Origin: Synaphobranchus kaupii
Taxonomy: Eukaryota; Chordata; Actinopteri; Anguilliformes; Synaphobranchidae
Direction: 5' to 3'
DNA length: 64,000 bases
NCBI GenBank assembly: GCA_029718625.1
Contig: CM056376.1
Span: 118,839,906 to 118,903,905 of the forward strand
Shown in pieces: positions 1-11,912 of the stretch. A program made the translations under genes and the position numbers. The notes under the pieces were generated by a model. The model was not told where the DNA came from. It did no database searches and was given only the letters and a program-made list of their open reading frames with translations. The first letter of the stretch is position 1. Each line of letters opens with the position of its first letter.

Positions 1-391
1 TTAACGTGCCCAAAACTCGGGGTCGAGATGCTTTACTGCCCAAGTCTGCCATCAGCAGATGGCACCGGCAGCAGCGCTGGAATCGCCAAGGTCGGAGCGA
101 GTGGCAACAGGACGGGGACCAGTAAATGACACGGAATGCCTGTGCCGATGTGCTGGGCACGCACATCAGTTTCACCCTGCAAACCCGAGTCCAGTGCGGC
201 ATGGAGAAAGTGCCGTTATCACTACTACTTCTAATTCAGCTCTACTCATCCTCGGGGGAGGAGCCAGGAATTCTGGGCCCCTTGAAACGATAATGCATCG
301 GGCTCCTTAGTGGGTGAAAAGCATATTGCAAATGTTCTGTGCTTTGGGCCCTTACAATTATTACCACCTCTCTCCCTACTTACGACTATGC

Positions 392-424
392 GCTCTCTCT
401 CTCTCTCTGTCTGTCTCTCTCTCT
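392..424. repeat. (CT)n microsatellite
   Basis: Uninterrupted CT dinucleotides with two CTGT interruptions, read directly. Confidence 0.9.
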
Positions 425-1154
425 ACCTACCCATCCTTCCTCTACAAACAACAACCATATTTACTGTTTGTTGATGTTAGTTAGTATTAACATTGCTAAC
501 ATGCCTTTTTCTACTGGTACTTCTAACAGTGATTGCAGACTTATGCTAAGAGGGGTTTGTTGTTGTGTACTTTGTGTTTGCATCATGCCAAGCTGCAGAA
601 GCTGTCAGTGGACCCCCCCCCCCCCCCCCCAATTTCTCAGCCGCAAGGGCCCCCTGGCTTTAGACCTGCAGTTTTAGGGGAGCGTTCTCCAGCGGGTAGC
701 GGGCGGCAAAATGAAAAGCCATTTTAAGGGCAATAAGGATGGAGTGAGCAAACGGCACAAAGGAAACAGGCCCTTGGTTGCGTTGAGAAACAAGGAAATA
801 AATGACTGATGAAACACAGAGCAAAAGGTACTATGGGGGTATTCTTTTTTACAGTGTGGTACAGCGACCCCCAATTCCCACAACCCCCCACCCCCCCAAT
901 CTTCATCATCCTCATCACAAACAGGCACTGGTTCCCTGGGCTCCCACACTGCCTCCAGCTAAAGATCAGATTGAAAATTATTATTTTTTTTGGAGGGGGG
1001 GTTGGTTGGTGGTTTCATTAGATTCGCTTTTTGGCCCATTTCCCCAAGTAGTCCCCGAGCAGGCTGCCCTGGCATCGCTCGCGCCAGCGCCTGCCCCCGC
1101 CCGCCGCAGCCGGCATCCGTCAGGGGAAACGGGGTACCGGCGGGCGAGGGGGGT

Positions 1155-1200
1155 CGGGTGGTGGTGGTGGTGGTGGTGGTGGGGTGGGGGGGGGGGGGTG
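1155..1200. repeat. (TGG)n and poly-G tract
   Basis: About eight TGG triplets run into a G run of 13. The tract is strongly G-rich on the + strand and a candidate quadruplex former. Confidence 0.85.
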
Positions 1201-1379
1201 AGCTCTGCACAAAAACAAAGCCACTGGAAAACAATTGGAAAAAAAAAACAAGAACGCTCTCGTGGAGAAAGTCGAGGTAAAAAAAGCTTCCATGTGCGAT
1301 TTCCTGTGAAAACCCAGAAGAGGCATCAACCTCAGAAGAAAGGACAAGGATGGATTGTTACAGTGGGGATTATGGTACT

Positions 1380-1960
1380 CGCGGGAAATTTCTTTTTACG
1401 CGGGACTCACGCTCGCCCAACCGGCTCCGAGATGAGCCGCGAAAGGGCTCGCGCGACATACCTCGCCGTATAGATTGACGATCGCGTGACGCGGCCTGAA
1501 ATGAGGGGACGACGTCCGCGGTCCCGTAAATCTCTAAAGCGAACAAAAGGACGCGTGAAGTACGAGCGGGGGAAAGCGACGTGGATCTATGTGTTTGTTA
1601 TTTTTCCGTTCTGAACCGTAATTGTAGCTGGGAGTCGGGGAGGCGCAAACAGCGGGAGGGGCCGCCGCTCGACGCCGCCGTTGCTCGGGGCCCGCCTTTT
1701 GTTCCCGCTGTTGTCTTCCCTTCACCTGCCTCTCTGCGGCTCCCTTTGTGTGCGGCCTCTCGTGGGCACCTGTGCAGGAGGCTGAGAGCCGCCGCATGCT
1801 AACGCTCCGCCGCACACCTCCTGCTTCATTATCGGAGATCCTGCGGGAGGCGCAGCCGAGACAAAACGTTTCTCGTACCAGCGGCAGCGCGATCAGTAAA
1901 CCCCGCGCGGCAGTTCCGCTGGGTGCGAGTTCTCTTTCCCTTTCATTCCGGGAAGATTGC
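1380..1960. promoter_or_regulatory. Intronic CpG-rich block (candidate CpG island)
   Basis: CpG dinucleotides are dense here (for example acgcgggac, gatcgcgtgacgcgg, gacgtccgcggtcc) compared with the CpG-poor flanks. In a developmental transcription factor locus such a block can be an enhancer or an alternative promoter. No start site or downstream exon is visible, so the function is inferred. Confidence 0.4.
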
Positions 1961-2029
1961 GAGCCGAGAAGTTATAAAACAATTTTTTCCCCCTTTTTTT
2001 ATTAATAATTTTGTGCCCAACGCGAATGT

Positions 2030-2270
2030 GTGTGTCCAATTCCCACCCCAATTTGGAATGTCCAATTGTCCCCCTGCCACATTCATGGAACAACCCCACT
2101 GCACGGGACACACGGGTATCAGACCTCAGTGCAGACCCACGGCTTTCCTTCGAAGCACGTGGTTCAACCATCGCTTTAGAACCTTTGTCACAAATCAGAG
2201 GCCAACTGTTACACATGAAATGGTTCCCGTACAGCATGGTAGTGTGGTGTGTTCCTTTGCTTAAGCCCAA
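2030..2270 (+). repeat. Teleost tRNA-like interspersed repeat, partial copy
   Basis: The segment tccaattcccaccccaat and the following ggaatgtccaattgtc match the start of the copy at 11250 and, in reverse complement, part of the copy near 9700. Only the first part aligns clearly. The right edge is approximate. Confidence 0.55.
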
Positions 2271-2435
2271 CTTAAGGTGAGGAGTTTATTTTTGTACAGT
2301 GTATGCAAAGCATCTCAAGGTTCACCCTGACTCCTGTCCACTCAAGAGATACTGGAAAGCCCTGATATTAAACCTTTCCAAAGCAGTCACTTTCTTACTG
2401 CTTCTGGTGGTGAGACAGCCAGTTTCCCTATTGTG

Positions 2436-2439
<4 letters not shown>

Positions 2440-2472
<33 letters not shown>
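2440..2472. repeat. (GT)n microsatellite
   Basis: About 16 GT dinucleotides, followed by a second short GT tract near 2490. Confidence 0.95.
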
Positions 2473-2474
<2 letters not shown>

Positions 2475-3539
2475 ATGTGTGCACAAGCGTGTGTGTGTGT
2501 GAGTATCTGCACAGGGTGGTAGAGTGCGTCTGTCTTCAAGTAGTGAAATGGTGTAGGCAAGGCAATAGACTCTCATATCTTTGCTCATTTTTAGCTTTGT
2601 TACAAGTGACTCGGCCACCTGCTCAACATAATATGTGGTTGTAGCTTTAAATTCCATCAGAGTTTGAGTGTATAGTAACAAACCATCCTCAAATACATTG
2701 CTGGATATGGACAATTTTGACATTGCCAATCTATGTACATTTTCAGTGGTAATATTAACAGGATATTTAGATACGGAATCACAGAGAATTTATTGTATTT
2801 TACGCTATATTTAATCGATAGTATCAATTCACGGGCCAGCGTATGTGCAAACTGGTGTCTTGTTTCCTTCATCTAAGGAGCAGCTGTGTACAAATGCAAA
2901 CACAAAATGTTTCTCTTTGCCTACCCATCTTTACTCATTTGTTCCCAGTGATTCAACCTCACTGGAGTTTCTCTGGTAGGAATACTTACTTTGCATCATA
3001 TCCCTGTTGTTTTCTTCATATCTTTCTGAGTGTTTTCACTTCTTCCCACAGAAAGGTAAATTGAGTTTTCAAGGTGAACAACCCATTACTGCAGAAGGTT
3101 GACAAATGAATTTGGTGGGCGCCTTGTTGCAGTGTGGGTAGCGATAGGGACTAGCCTGTCAATTTGAGAAATGAGGTCTGGCTCTTAGAGCCAGATGGGA
3201 GAGAAATTGAACAGCACATTAGCTAATTACTTATGCAAATCACCCCAGTCCCTTACCTTAACTTAAGCACTGTGGATGATGTTCTGGGTGCAGAAGAATA
3301 GTTTTAGATACAAACACCCCCCCCCACCCACCCATAAACTCATATATACTTGCACAAGCACATCTCTTCCCCCTGCGAGAGCAAGCTCCGAGAGCAAAAT
3401 TACGAACATTGCAAAACAAAAGTATTTCAAATCTGTTTGTTGTACTTCACGTGTTGTTTTATTCGGCTTAAGAACTCAGGGGTGGGGGGGCAGTTGAGCT
3501 TGACTCAAAGAGTCTGGTCGTGAAGGACCCGGGTGTTCA

Positions 3540-4140
3540 TTGGCTGCCTGCGATGACATCAGAGAAAAGCGAGAAAGTTTGAAGCGCGGAAACGCGTCGC
3601 GGATAAAATGGGCTCTTCGCTCGTGCCAATCTTGCCTCCTCTCCCACTGACACAAATGCCTCTCAAACAGAGAGTCAGCTGAGGCAGCACAGTTGGTCCA
3701 CACTCTCCGCCGCCCACACTGGCCCCTGGCTTACCGCGAGGCTTAAACGGGCTTGGGCGGCCTCCCTCCTCTAATCGCGCGCCGCTAATCCCGCCTGTCG
3801 AAAGCGCGCGGTCACGCCAATCAAAGATCGGCCCGAATCTCGCCGTCGCTTTAATCAACTAATCCGCCCCAGATCCACACCCGGAGAAGCTCATCTAATA
3901 AATAAATAAAGTGAGCGCGCTCCGCATGGCGGGGATGGATGTCCAGAGATCGAGCGAGCAGAGGCACCGCCTGGGCCACCCGTATTGGGGATCGGGGTGG
4001 GGGGTGATGGAGTGACACGGTGGTGAACCGCACATGCATCGATACATCGATCCTGAGCAGGTCCTGACAGGTTTTGAGCTGGGGCTTAAGCGTGATTAGC
4101 AGGCTCACCGTATAGCGGCCTGACAGTCGCTAATTAAAAG
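3540..4140. promoter_or_regulatory. CpG-rich, conserved-looking block with homeodomain-type site
   Basis: Non-repetitive, balanced composition with many CpGs (gcgcggaaacgcgtcgcgga, ctaatcgcgcgccgctaatc), a self-complementary atcgatacatcgat, and ctaattaaaagg near 4130. The texture is that of conserved non-coding elements in developmental genes. Conservation cannot be tested here. Confidence 0.35.
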
Positions 4141-4148
4141 GTGGGGTA

Positions 4149-4170
4149 TAGTTTTTTTTTTTTTTTTTTC
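4149..4170. repeat. Poly-T tract
   Basis: About 21 consecutive T. It could be the tail of a minus-strand retroposon, but no body was recognised next to it. Confidence 0.8.
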
Positions 4171-4401
4171 TCCGTGCGCTATGTTTATATGCTTGTTTCA
4201 TTGACATTCACAACCAATCTTTACATTCCTCTGGCTGCCTGCCCTGATGCTGATGTTGAAGGTGAAAGAAGTAGGCATTAACATGCTTAAGTCCTCAAGC
4301 TGCCATGTTAAGTTTTGTTAAGCTCTGAGAATGAGACACTGTGGGATTTTAAATATGTTGGGACAGTGCATTGCATGATTGGCCACACTGGTAGCCACAT
4401 T

Positions 4402-4515
4402 GCCAGCAGCCGAACCACCATGCCCTTTGCTCCTGCTGAGTGGCTGAAGCTAAGCAGGTGTGGGCTTGGTTAGTACTTAGATGGGAGACCTCCTGGGAAA
4501 ACTAAGTTGCTGCTG
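4402..4515 (+). repeat. 5S rRNA-derived SINE (SINE3-like) or 5S pseudogene
   Basis: About 114 nt follow the layout of vertebrate 5S rRNA: gaaccaccatgccc, then gaagctaagcaggt, then ggttagtacttagatgggag and acctcctgggaaaacta. These are the internal control region of 5S genes with several substitutions. The first third after position 30 is diverged, and there is no T-run terminator directly after it. A functional 5S gene is unlikely. A 5S-derived SINE head or pseudogene is the better call. Confidence 0.75.
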
Positions 4516-5487
4516 AACCTTTAATTTGGAAACGTTTTTTCTGAGACTTCCGGTTTTTAATTGTGGCTTCCTGGTATAGGTTTGTGTTGCTCTCATTACA
4601 AATTCCAAATTAAGGTTACAGTTCTATTTTGGTGCCAACCATACTGACAAAACACATGTATGTAGAGAATAGAGCGCACACTCCTATAATGAGTTCCGCA
4701 CGTATACAGACAAAAAAAATTACGCAGACAAATCAGGTTTTACATTTACACTTCAATAAATTTTAGTTATAAATTTTGATTTTACATTTTCAATTTGACT
4801 TACATTTGCGAATATCAATTTATGATTTTAATTTTACATTTGCAATTTGAGTTACACTTGCGAACCTCAATTTACATTTACAAAATGTTTTGGCAGCTAT
4901 CTAACTCCATAGTAGTGGTCATGCAGTGTATGAGTACCATGCCCTGACTGCATGCCACTATATACATTAATATGTGTGTGTCTATATATATATATAATTT
5001 TTGACATTTATAAGATTTCATATTTTGACATAACACTTTTTCTAAGTGGAAATATCTCACATTGATTAAAATTAAAATGCATAACTGACTGTTGTACAAG
5101 ATGTAATTAAACAGGTTTGCCAAAGCGCTGCACTCACACAGAAAGCCTATGGCTCCTGCCGCAGCGTGCTAACAACATGACAGATGTGTATGGAATCATG
5201 TTGTGGAATAGCTGTGAGTCATTTCTGTTTCAAGCTTTCAAACAGTCTTTCTTATTTCCGCGAGAATGTTTTAACACTATGTGTTATGTTTTAATGGGCT
5301 TAATGCTCTCTTTTTTATTTTGCCTTTTACGCCATACATGTTTGAGGGCGCGTAGCAGATGTATGTTGCTTTCATTTGATGTTTTTTTTTTCAGAAAGAA
5401 AAAGAAACATATGCTGGAAGTCAGCTCCTCCATAAATAATTTAGAAGTGTGAAGTTAAATTAACATGTACAGTAATAGGGCGTGAGG

Positions 5488-5533
5488 GTGTGTGTGTGTT
5501 TGTGTGTGTGTGCGTGTGCGTGTGTGTGTGTGT
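5488..5533. repeat. (TG)n microsatellite, imperfect
   Basis: TG dinucleotides with TGCG and TTTG interruptions. Confidence 0.9.
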
Positions 5534-7603
5534 ACTGATTTCCAATGAAGGCAAAGGTGTTGCTGCTTAAGGGGAAAATTTTGGGGCTCAGATTACCGTT
5601 TCAGTGCCTCCTGAGCTGTCAAGATTCAACTTTTATGTTGTTTGTGTAAATAATTGGTGCCAGAGAGTTTAAAGTTACGAACAGAGGCTGTCAGAGAAGT
5701 TGTAGCCCCCCCCCAGAAGAGAAACCAAAACTAGTCAAACTTCCAGTAATACCAAGAGCTCAATTTGAGTGCTTATATGCACTGCTTGTTTTAAAGTTTA
5801 AAGGGAAAGTTTATTATGAAGGAAGTTCTCTGCACTGGTAAAATGAAAACCCCAGACAATTTTTTTTGGGAAAATTATTGTAGTTTACCTTATAGATCTC
5901 ATGTAATGTGTATATCTGATTGGTGCTTGAAAATTACTTGCGGTTTTCTGGAAAAAGCATTAAACATTAAATAAGGAAACCCAGAGGAAAGCTGTACATG
6001 GACATTCCTAGAGCCCATCAAGCCAGTGGCTGTGTTTGACTCTCTAGCATACTTATGTAGAGTCCTTCTACATGTCATAGTACTGCCAAGCAAACTAGGG
6101 AATATGCAACAACAAATATATGGGTGCACGCTACAATCAAAATTGCTTAGATTTGGAGTGTCCTTTCCCACTGTGTTCTGACCTTGGGTATGTGTAATCA
6201 GTCAATTTCTTGGATTTCACAAGAGTCCATCAACATTTCTAGCTGTATTTTGCAATGAAAACTCCCAAGAAAACCGCTCATCACAAACACCTAAACACAA
6301 TTCCTCCAACTTTACTGAAAAAACAAGTAGCATCAAAAGCAAAGTCTACTGGGGTTGAAAGGTTCGGTTGAGGTATGCTTCAATTATACCATTTTCTGTC
6401 CTTCCAGTTATGCAAGAAAACAACCACAAAACTTTTGCTTTTACATGCCATGTTTTTAACTGGATTTTATACGGCAACAACAAACTGCTGTACTGTATAT
6501 TCTGAGAAGTGTACAAATATGCATTTTGGAACATGTCCATAGGCACTTACAAGGCCATGGTAACTTTGCATGTCCAGATAGACACGTTCCTTAGCTTTGT
6601 TTCTCGCAGAACAAATTGACGATTCTATGTCCCTGCTCACCAAATACACGGTATGTTACATTTGAGGAAGATAATTCTAAACCAACACAAGTCAGAGAAA
6701 AAGAAGTCTACTTTTGGTGCACAGCAGGAGCTTGAAACAAAAGGAATTTGCAGATTTCCGGGAATCGGGAATGGACTTGGTGTGGTTTACAGGCGCCGTC
6801 ACAGATCAACCATTTTTGAACTATAAGCCATTTCCTCAATTATTCATTTCATTTTCCGTTGCCATAACAAAGTATGTAGCTCTCTTCAGCCACTATTATT
6901 CAGTGTCATTTGTATTTTACAACATAACCAACCTATGGAAAAGCGACAAGACAGTCCCATATTGTTTTGGGATTAAAAATACCCATAGGAACATTGCTTT
7001 GACAAATATTTGAGTGATTCCTGGATAAACAGGAATAGCAAGTGCTGACAGAGCCAGGCTGAAATAAATATGGCTAACTACAATCAGAAAAAAAATTATT
7101 ACCTTGCATTGGCAAACTTATTTGGCTGGTTGAGGGACTCGGAAACACTTGGCAAGTCCGACACTTTTTCTTTGAAGAGGAAAGTCCTGGCCTTGTGTGG
7201 GACGCTAGTTTATAATTTTTTATGTGCTGGCGAATGGCAGTCAGGTGGAAGCAGAACATAGAGAAACTACGGGTCCAGCTGGGTGCTGTACCAGTGTGGA
7301 TTTTTTTGAAGGACAAGCTCACATAAACATCATCAGTCTAAATGGAAGCGGCTCAAACTCCTCGCTGCCTGTGACTCTTGGAGGTCGGATCGTGCTCACT
7401 CAGAGAAGAGGGAAGGAAACACTAAAAAGAGGAATTACAGAAAACAGTTCCCAAGGCAGAAGAGGATTTCGCCAAATGGCTCTTGCTGAAGAGGAGCCAC
7501 ATTGTCCAAAGTCCTGTCCTTTCTGCCGTTTTCTTTCTATCGAATTTCAGCACATATAGAGTAGAATAAAACATAGCAGAGATCATTATAATATCCAAGA
7601 TAG

Positions 7604-7845
7604 CATTAACATTTGAGACATTTAGCAGACACTCATACAGAGCGACTTACACAGCTTACTACAATCCATACAATACATTTATACATCTGGACTTTCAATA
7701 AAGAAATTCAGGTTAAGTACAGGTTAAAGGATTCAGGTTAAAGGATACAAAGGCAGTGCTCTACCTGGGAATCAAATCTAAAACCTCAGGGTTACAAGTG
7801 CAGTTCTCTCAGCATTTTGGTACACTACCAGCCTGACAAGTGGAA
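7604..7845. repeat. Teleost interspersed repeat (SINE-like)
   Basis: Contains acatttagcagacactca and agagcgacttacac, then, 140 bases on, ctacctgggaatcaaatct, acctcagggttacaag and cagttctctcagcattttgg. I recognise these blocks from a repeat seen widely in teleost genomes. The family name is not asserted and the edges are approximate. Confidence 0.65.
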
Positions 7846-9374
7846 CATTTATTGACAGTAACAGTAGCACAGACTAAACATTATTATTATGCTCATTGTA
7901 TTTTTTTAAAAACTATGCTTTAACCATGTAAGAGCATAGAAGCACGGCGGGTTTGTCTGGTGGGGGGTGTGGGCAGAGTGGCAGCAGTGGCGAATTATCT
8001 CCCAGCGCCTGGCATGCCAGCCCTGGCACCTTCTTGGTGGCTCTGCCAGCTGTGCCCCCAAGCCCTCCACCTGCCTCTGTTTCCCTCACACCCCCCAGTG
8101 TTTACCATCAACGCTCGTTAGCACCCACAAAAATCGGCAGAGGAGGCTGTCAAAGGGTGGCAACCTCTTGGCTGTGTGTGACACTCGCCGACATGCATAA
8201 ACCCTTTGAATGCTGCACAGGATATATGTTGCAGGGACCCTGTACATTCTCCGAACCCACGATCTTGAACCCGCACAGTTTTATCTGAGAGACTATAATG
8301 GCCTTGTTGCTTACATTTCTTGAGGCCACAAAGCATTTTTGCGCACTACAAAAACTTCAGAAAACTGAATTTAGACTGCTAGTAGGCTCTGGAAAACCCC
8401 GCTTGAGAGATCTGGACACTCGCCACTTGGAGAGTTGTGTCTTCACACATATTTATACTGACTGACACGTTTTGATGATTATACTGTACTCCTTTGAACC
8501 TGGCCACTTGATAGCTCCTTGATACTTATTGAAGTACAGTAGATAATCTGTAGATGGATTGTATGTTATCATAGACAGTTCAGTCCAAATTGCAGTTAAG
8601 AAATCTTACTTGTACTACACTGGATGTATCTGGCATTGAATTTAATTCTTTTTTGCTTAGAATTGCATTCCCAAGTCAATATAAAATACCCTTTGCCTGA
8701 AATCTGGCAGGAGGGCCCAGGTCTTTGATGGAAATTGATCACAGTGTGGATGTTGAAATATTCAAAAGAGCTCGACCCCACCATCATTTTTTTTTCCTTC
8801 TAGGGACCGCTTCCTGTTTTTTTCTGTGAATCTGAACCAAGTTTGGCGCAGATGCGTACTTCTCACCGTCATTTCAGTACAATGGGGCCCTGTGTCCAGG
8901 GCTGTGGATTTCAAAACAACAAACAGTCGTGGCAAGAAACAGAATTGGATGTTGCAACTGCAATACATGCCCATCCTCCCTTTTCCTTCCGCAGTCATGA
9001 CAAGTTTTATTTGATACTATTATAGTTCATCATCGCATAAAGTTAATCCAACCCAGATCTTACATCGGAAAATAACATTCTTTAGCTGCTTCCCATGTGC
9101 TGGACAGTGACCATCTAATTCACAGGGTCGTGTCAGACACAATGTCTGTCTAAGAGGAAATTACCATTTGGTAAACAAGGCACGGACAGTGAGCCAAAGG
9201 ATTCATGTCCAGTGTTTGCTTTTTCAAAATGTATTTTTAGCTCGGCTAAATACCGAACGACTATAACACTTAGGTTTTCAAGTATTATGGGTTTGATGAT
9301 GACCGCTACTATAATTTAAATGTATGACAGCTTGTAGGGTGAAAATTGGATTAGGTTCATGTAGAAGTGTAAAA

Positions 9375-9745
9375 GGATAGAAGGCTGCTGGGTAGAGCAC
9401 TAGGTAACGACTAGAGTCAGCACCATGGTCTCAGATTGAATCCGGAACGTGCCAATGCTGACTGTAGCCGTCAGCCCTGCAGAGTTGGCGACACAATTGG
9501 CTTTGTGTTGGCAAAGGGATATATGGGAGGGATTGGAGGCGATAGCTGTGTTTGTTGCTCGAGCGACCCCTGTCGGCCGTCCGGGTGCCCGTGGCTTGCT
9601 CTCTGCGCACGCGTATGATTGGGTCTCCTCTGCCCCCACTCTGCACATTCGCGAGCCGGCTGCAGGGGGCGTATATGAGCACGCATATACATAATTTGCA
9701 AATTGGTCATCCCAAATTTGGGTGGGATTGGCCCTTTGCTCTTTG
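9375..9745 (-). repeat. Teleost tRNA-like interspersed repeat, minus-oriented copy
   Basis: The left end, ctgggtagagcac with tctcagattgaatcc downstream, resembles pol III A-box and B-box elements of a tRNA-like head. The right end, atcccaaatttgggtggg and attggcc, is the reverse complement of the start of the copies at 2030 and 11250. The internal gacacaattggctttgtg aligns in reverse to caccaattgtgcgttgctc at 11590. The copy is diverged and has no intact protein frame. Confidence 0.6.
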
Positions 9746-11244
9746 TGGCCGTATTGGAACCGCCATCGCCTTACAGAGGCAACGCGAGCGATTATTTACG
9801 TTCCAAATTTAATTTACGTTCCAAATTTCACCAAGAAAATAAGCAACCACATATTCATTATTTTACAAATTCTGCCTTTTTAAACACTGAAATTACAGTA
9901 CATTAGTCCACACGTTGGCGAGGGGCTATTATTTTTAAGGTACAGTATCTCTGTTACTGCTGTTGCATAGTGGAGTTTTAGCGTCAGAGAGGAACAGGTG
10001 CCTGTTGATGACAGGGCTTACATGAGCCAATAAACACAGCCAGGAAGTGCTGCTGAGGAGCTGCGAAGAGGCTGTGATCGCGTCTCCGACGAGCGAAAGT
10101 GCGATCCCGCCTGAAAGATGGCCTGTCAACACCCTCAGCCCCCACCCCTGGAAAAAAACCCTCAACCCAGAACACCTCAGTCCTACCTCTGCTTCTCATT
10201 CATCCTCCCCTTCATTACATCCCCCACGGTGTAAACCGGTTAAATTGTTTAATGTGCTGCACGCCTAGGTAATGCTACTGTGTTACACATCATCAAGTTG
10301 TGAGGAATCATTGCTGACTAGCCATGTCCTGGTCCTGGAGGGGCCTTGTCCAGCAGGTCTTTAAAAAGCACTCTCTGAAAAATAGGTTTCGGTTTGGTTT
10401 GTGCTGTGGTAAACGAAAGTGCTTAAGAGCTCGTTTCTGAATAACCTCCCTGACTGCCGATCTTTGGAGTGCTGGGGCTCATCCAGGCTGTGGAATAGAC
10501 ACAGAAACGGGGAGCGCATACATAGTATCAGAAGATTACCAACATAGAATGGATTAACGTGGCAAGATTTGACTGGACAAGAATCCAATGACGGTCATCT
10601 TCATTTCACAGTAAAAATCAGCTTTAGAGTAGACATTGTGAATGGTTTAGCTCCCGGTCCACAGCTTCTTTCTGAGGTTAAAAGTGAGGGGGGTTTTAAT
10701 GCTAGGAGACATAAGGATGTTAGAACGCTCTGATGATAGAATTCTGTTCTATTTTCCCTCTGCGACTCTGAGGTGAGGCAAAAATAAATATCTCCCAAGT
10801 TCAAAGAGCGTAAAGCAATTTGTACAAATGAAGTCCTGTTTCCCCGAAACGTGGATTCCTCTGTCCTTTCATCTTCTTTTGTCTTCACGTTCCTTGAAGG
10901 AAACAGCTAGATTCTCTACCCTCTATGCATCTCTGTTTTAAAGCCCTCTGTCCCTCTGAGCTCCCCACAGATGGAATAAAAGCACCTGCAATTTGTGTCT
11001 GAGCAAATGTGCTTTGCATTACTGCATCATCTGTGGACCCTGTTAAGGGTGACCTGCAGTGTATTGCTAACATATCTATACTGTGCATCTGGATATATAC
11101 CTCAGTTATTCAGTGCCAAAATACTTGCTGAGATATAACTGGGTGGGTGAAATCAGTGGGATTACTTTTGGTCGCCTGGTGTCTGAAATTAGGCTCTTTT
11201 GCTAGGATAGACACAATTTAGTTTTTTTTTTTTAAATTTGCCAG

Positions 11245-11650
11245 CCAATCCAGGGCTGGATATGTCCAATTCCTTCCCCAATCTGGAATGTCCAACTGTC
11301 TGCAACTGCAGTCGCATTCCATGCCTGAACCACCCTGCCAAATCGAGAGTGCTGGTGCTGGGACACCCATGGATCTCCTCAGAAACACGTGCGGTCTTAT
11401 AGCTGCTTCCTTTTCGCATCGCAGAGTGCAGCTAAGCTCGCACAGAGCAGTGTCAGTGGAGGGACTCATATGAGGCTTTGACATGCAGTCTTACGAGTGC
11501 CCTTATCGGCCAACGGGGGTCACCCAAGAGCGATGAAACGCGGATCCCTGTCCGACTGAACCCTCCCATGCCCTGGGCGATGCAGGCACCAATTGTGCGT
11601 TGCTCTGTGGAGCAACTGGCCACAGTTGGAACTGGCAGACAAATTTAGTT
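11245..11650 (+). repeat. Teleost tRNA-like interspersed repeat, plus-oriented copy
   Basis: Begins near a T-run with gtccaattccttccccaat and ggaatgtccaactgtc. It ends with aaccctcccatgccctggg, the caccaattgtgcg segment and ggccacagttggaactggc. It shares these blocks in order with the copies at 9375 (reverse), 2030 (first part) and 53795 (last part). Confidence 0.6.
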
Positions 11651-11912
11651 ATTCTAATATGCATATTTTTGTAGAGATCAGACATAATTAGCTCTCTGGT
11701 GTACGAAGACATAGTACCTGCAAAAAATTTTCATATCACGGTCAGGTCAAGTGGTATGTTACATTACATACTCAGCATTTAGCTGTCTCTCTTATTCCAG
11801 GTTTGCACTCACCAGAATTGAGGACAACAAAAAGGGGGAAAATATACATTCAGATAAATATTGGTTTAAAAAAACTATTTAAAAAAACTGATACCATAGA
11901 AGCACACACTTT

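Noticed and set aside
802..1473. 223-codon + strand open frame
   Set aside because: It has no recognisable domain, runs through a TGG/poly-G tract, and overlaps other equally long frames on both strands. Composition explains it.
4402..4515. Functional 5S rRNA gene
   Set aside because: Several changes in the conserved core, a diverged 5' third and no adjacent terminator argue for a retroposed or decayed copy.
9375..9450. Possible tRNA gene (A-box and B-box-like words)
   Set aside because: No cloverleaf can be drawn from the sequence and the segment is part of a multi-copy repeat, so it is a tRNA-like repeat end.
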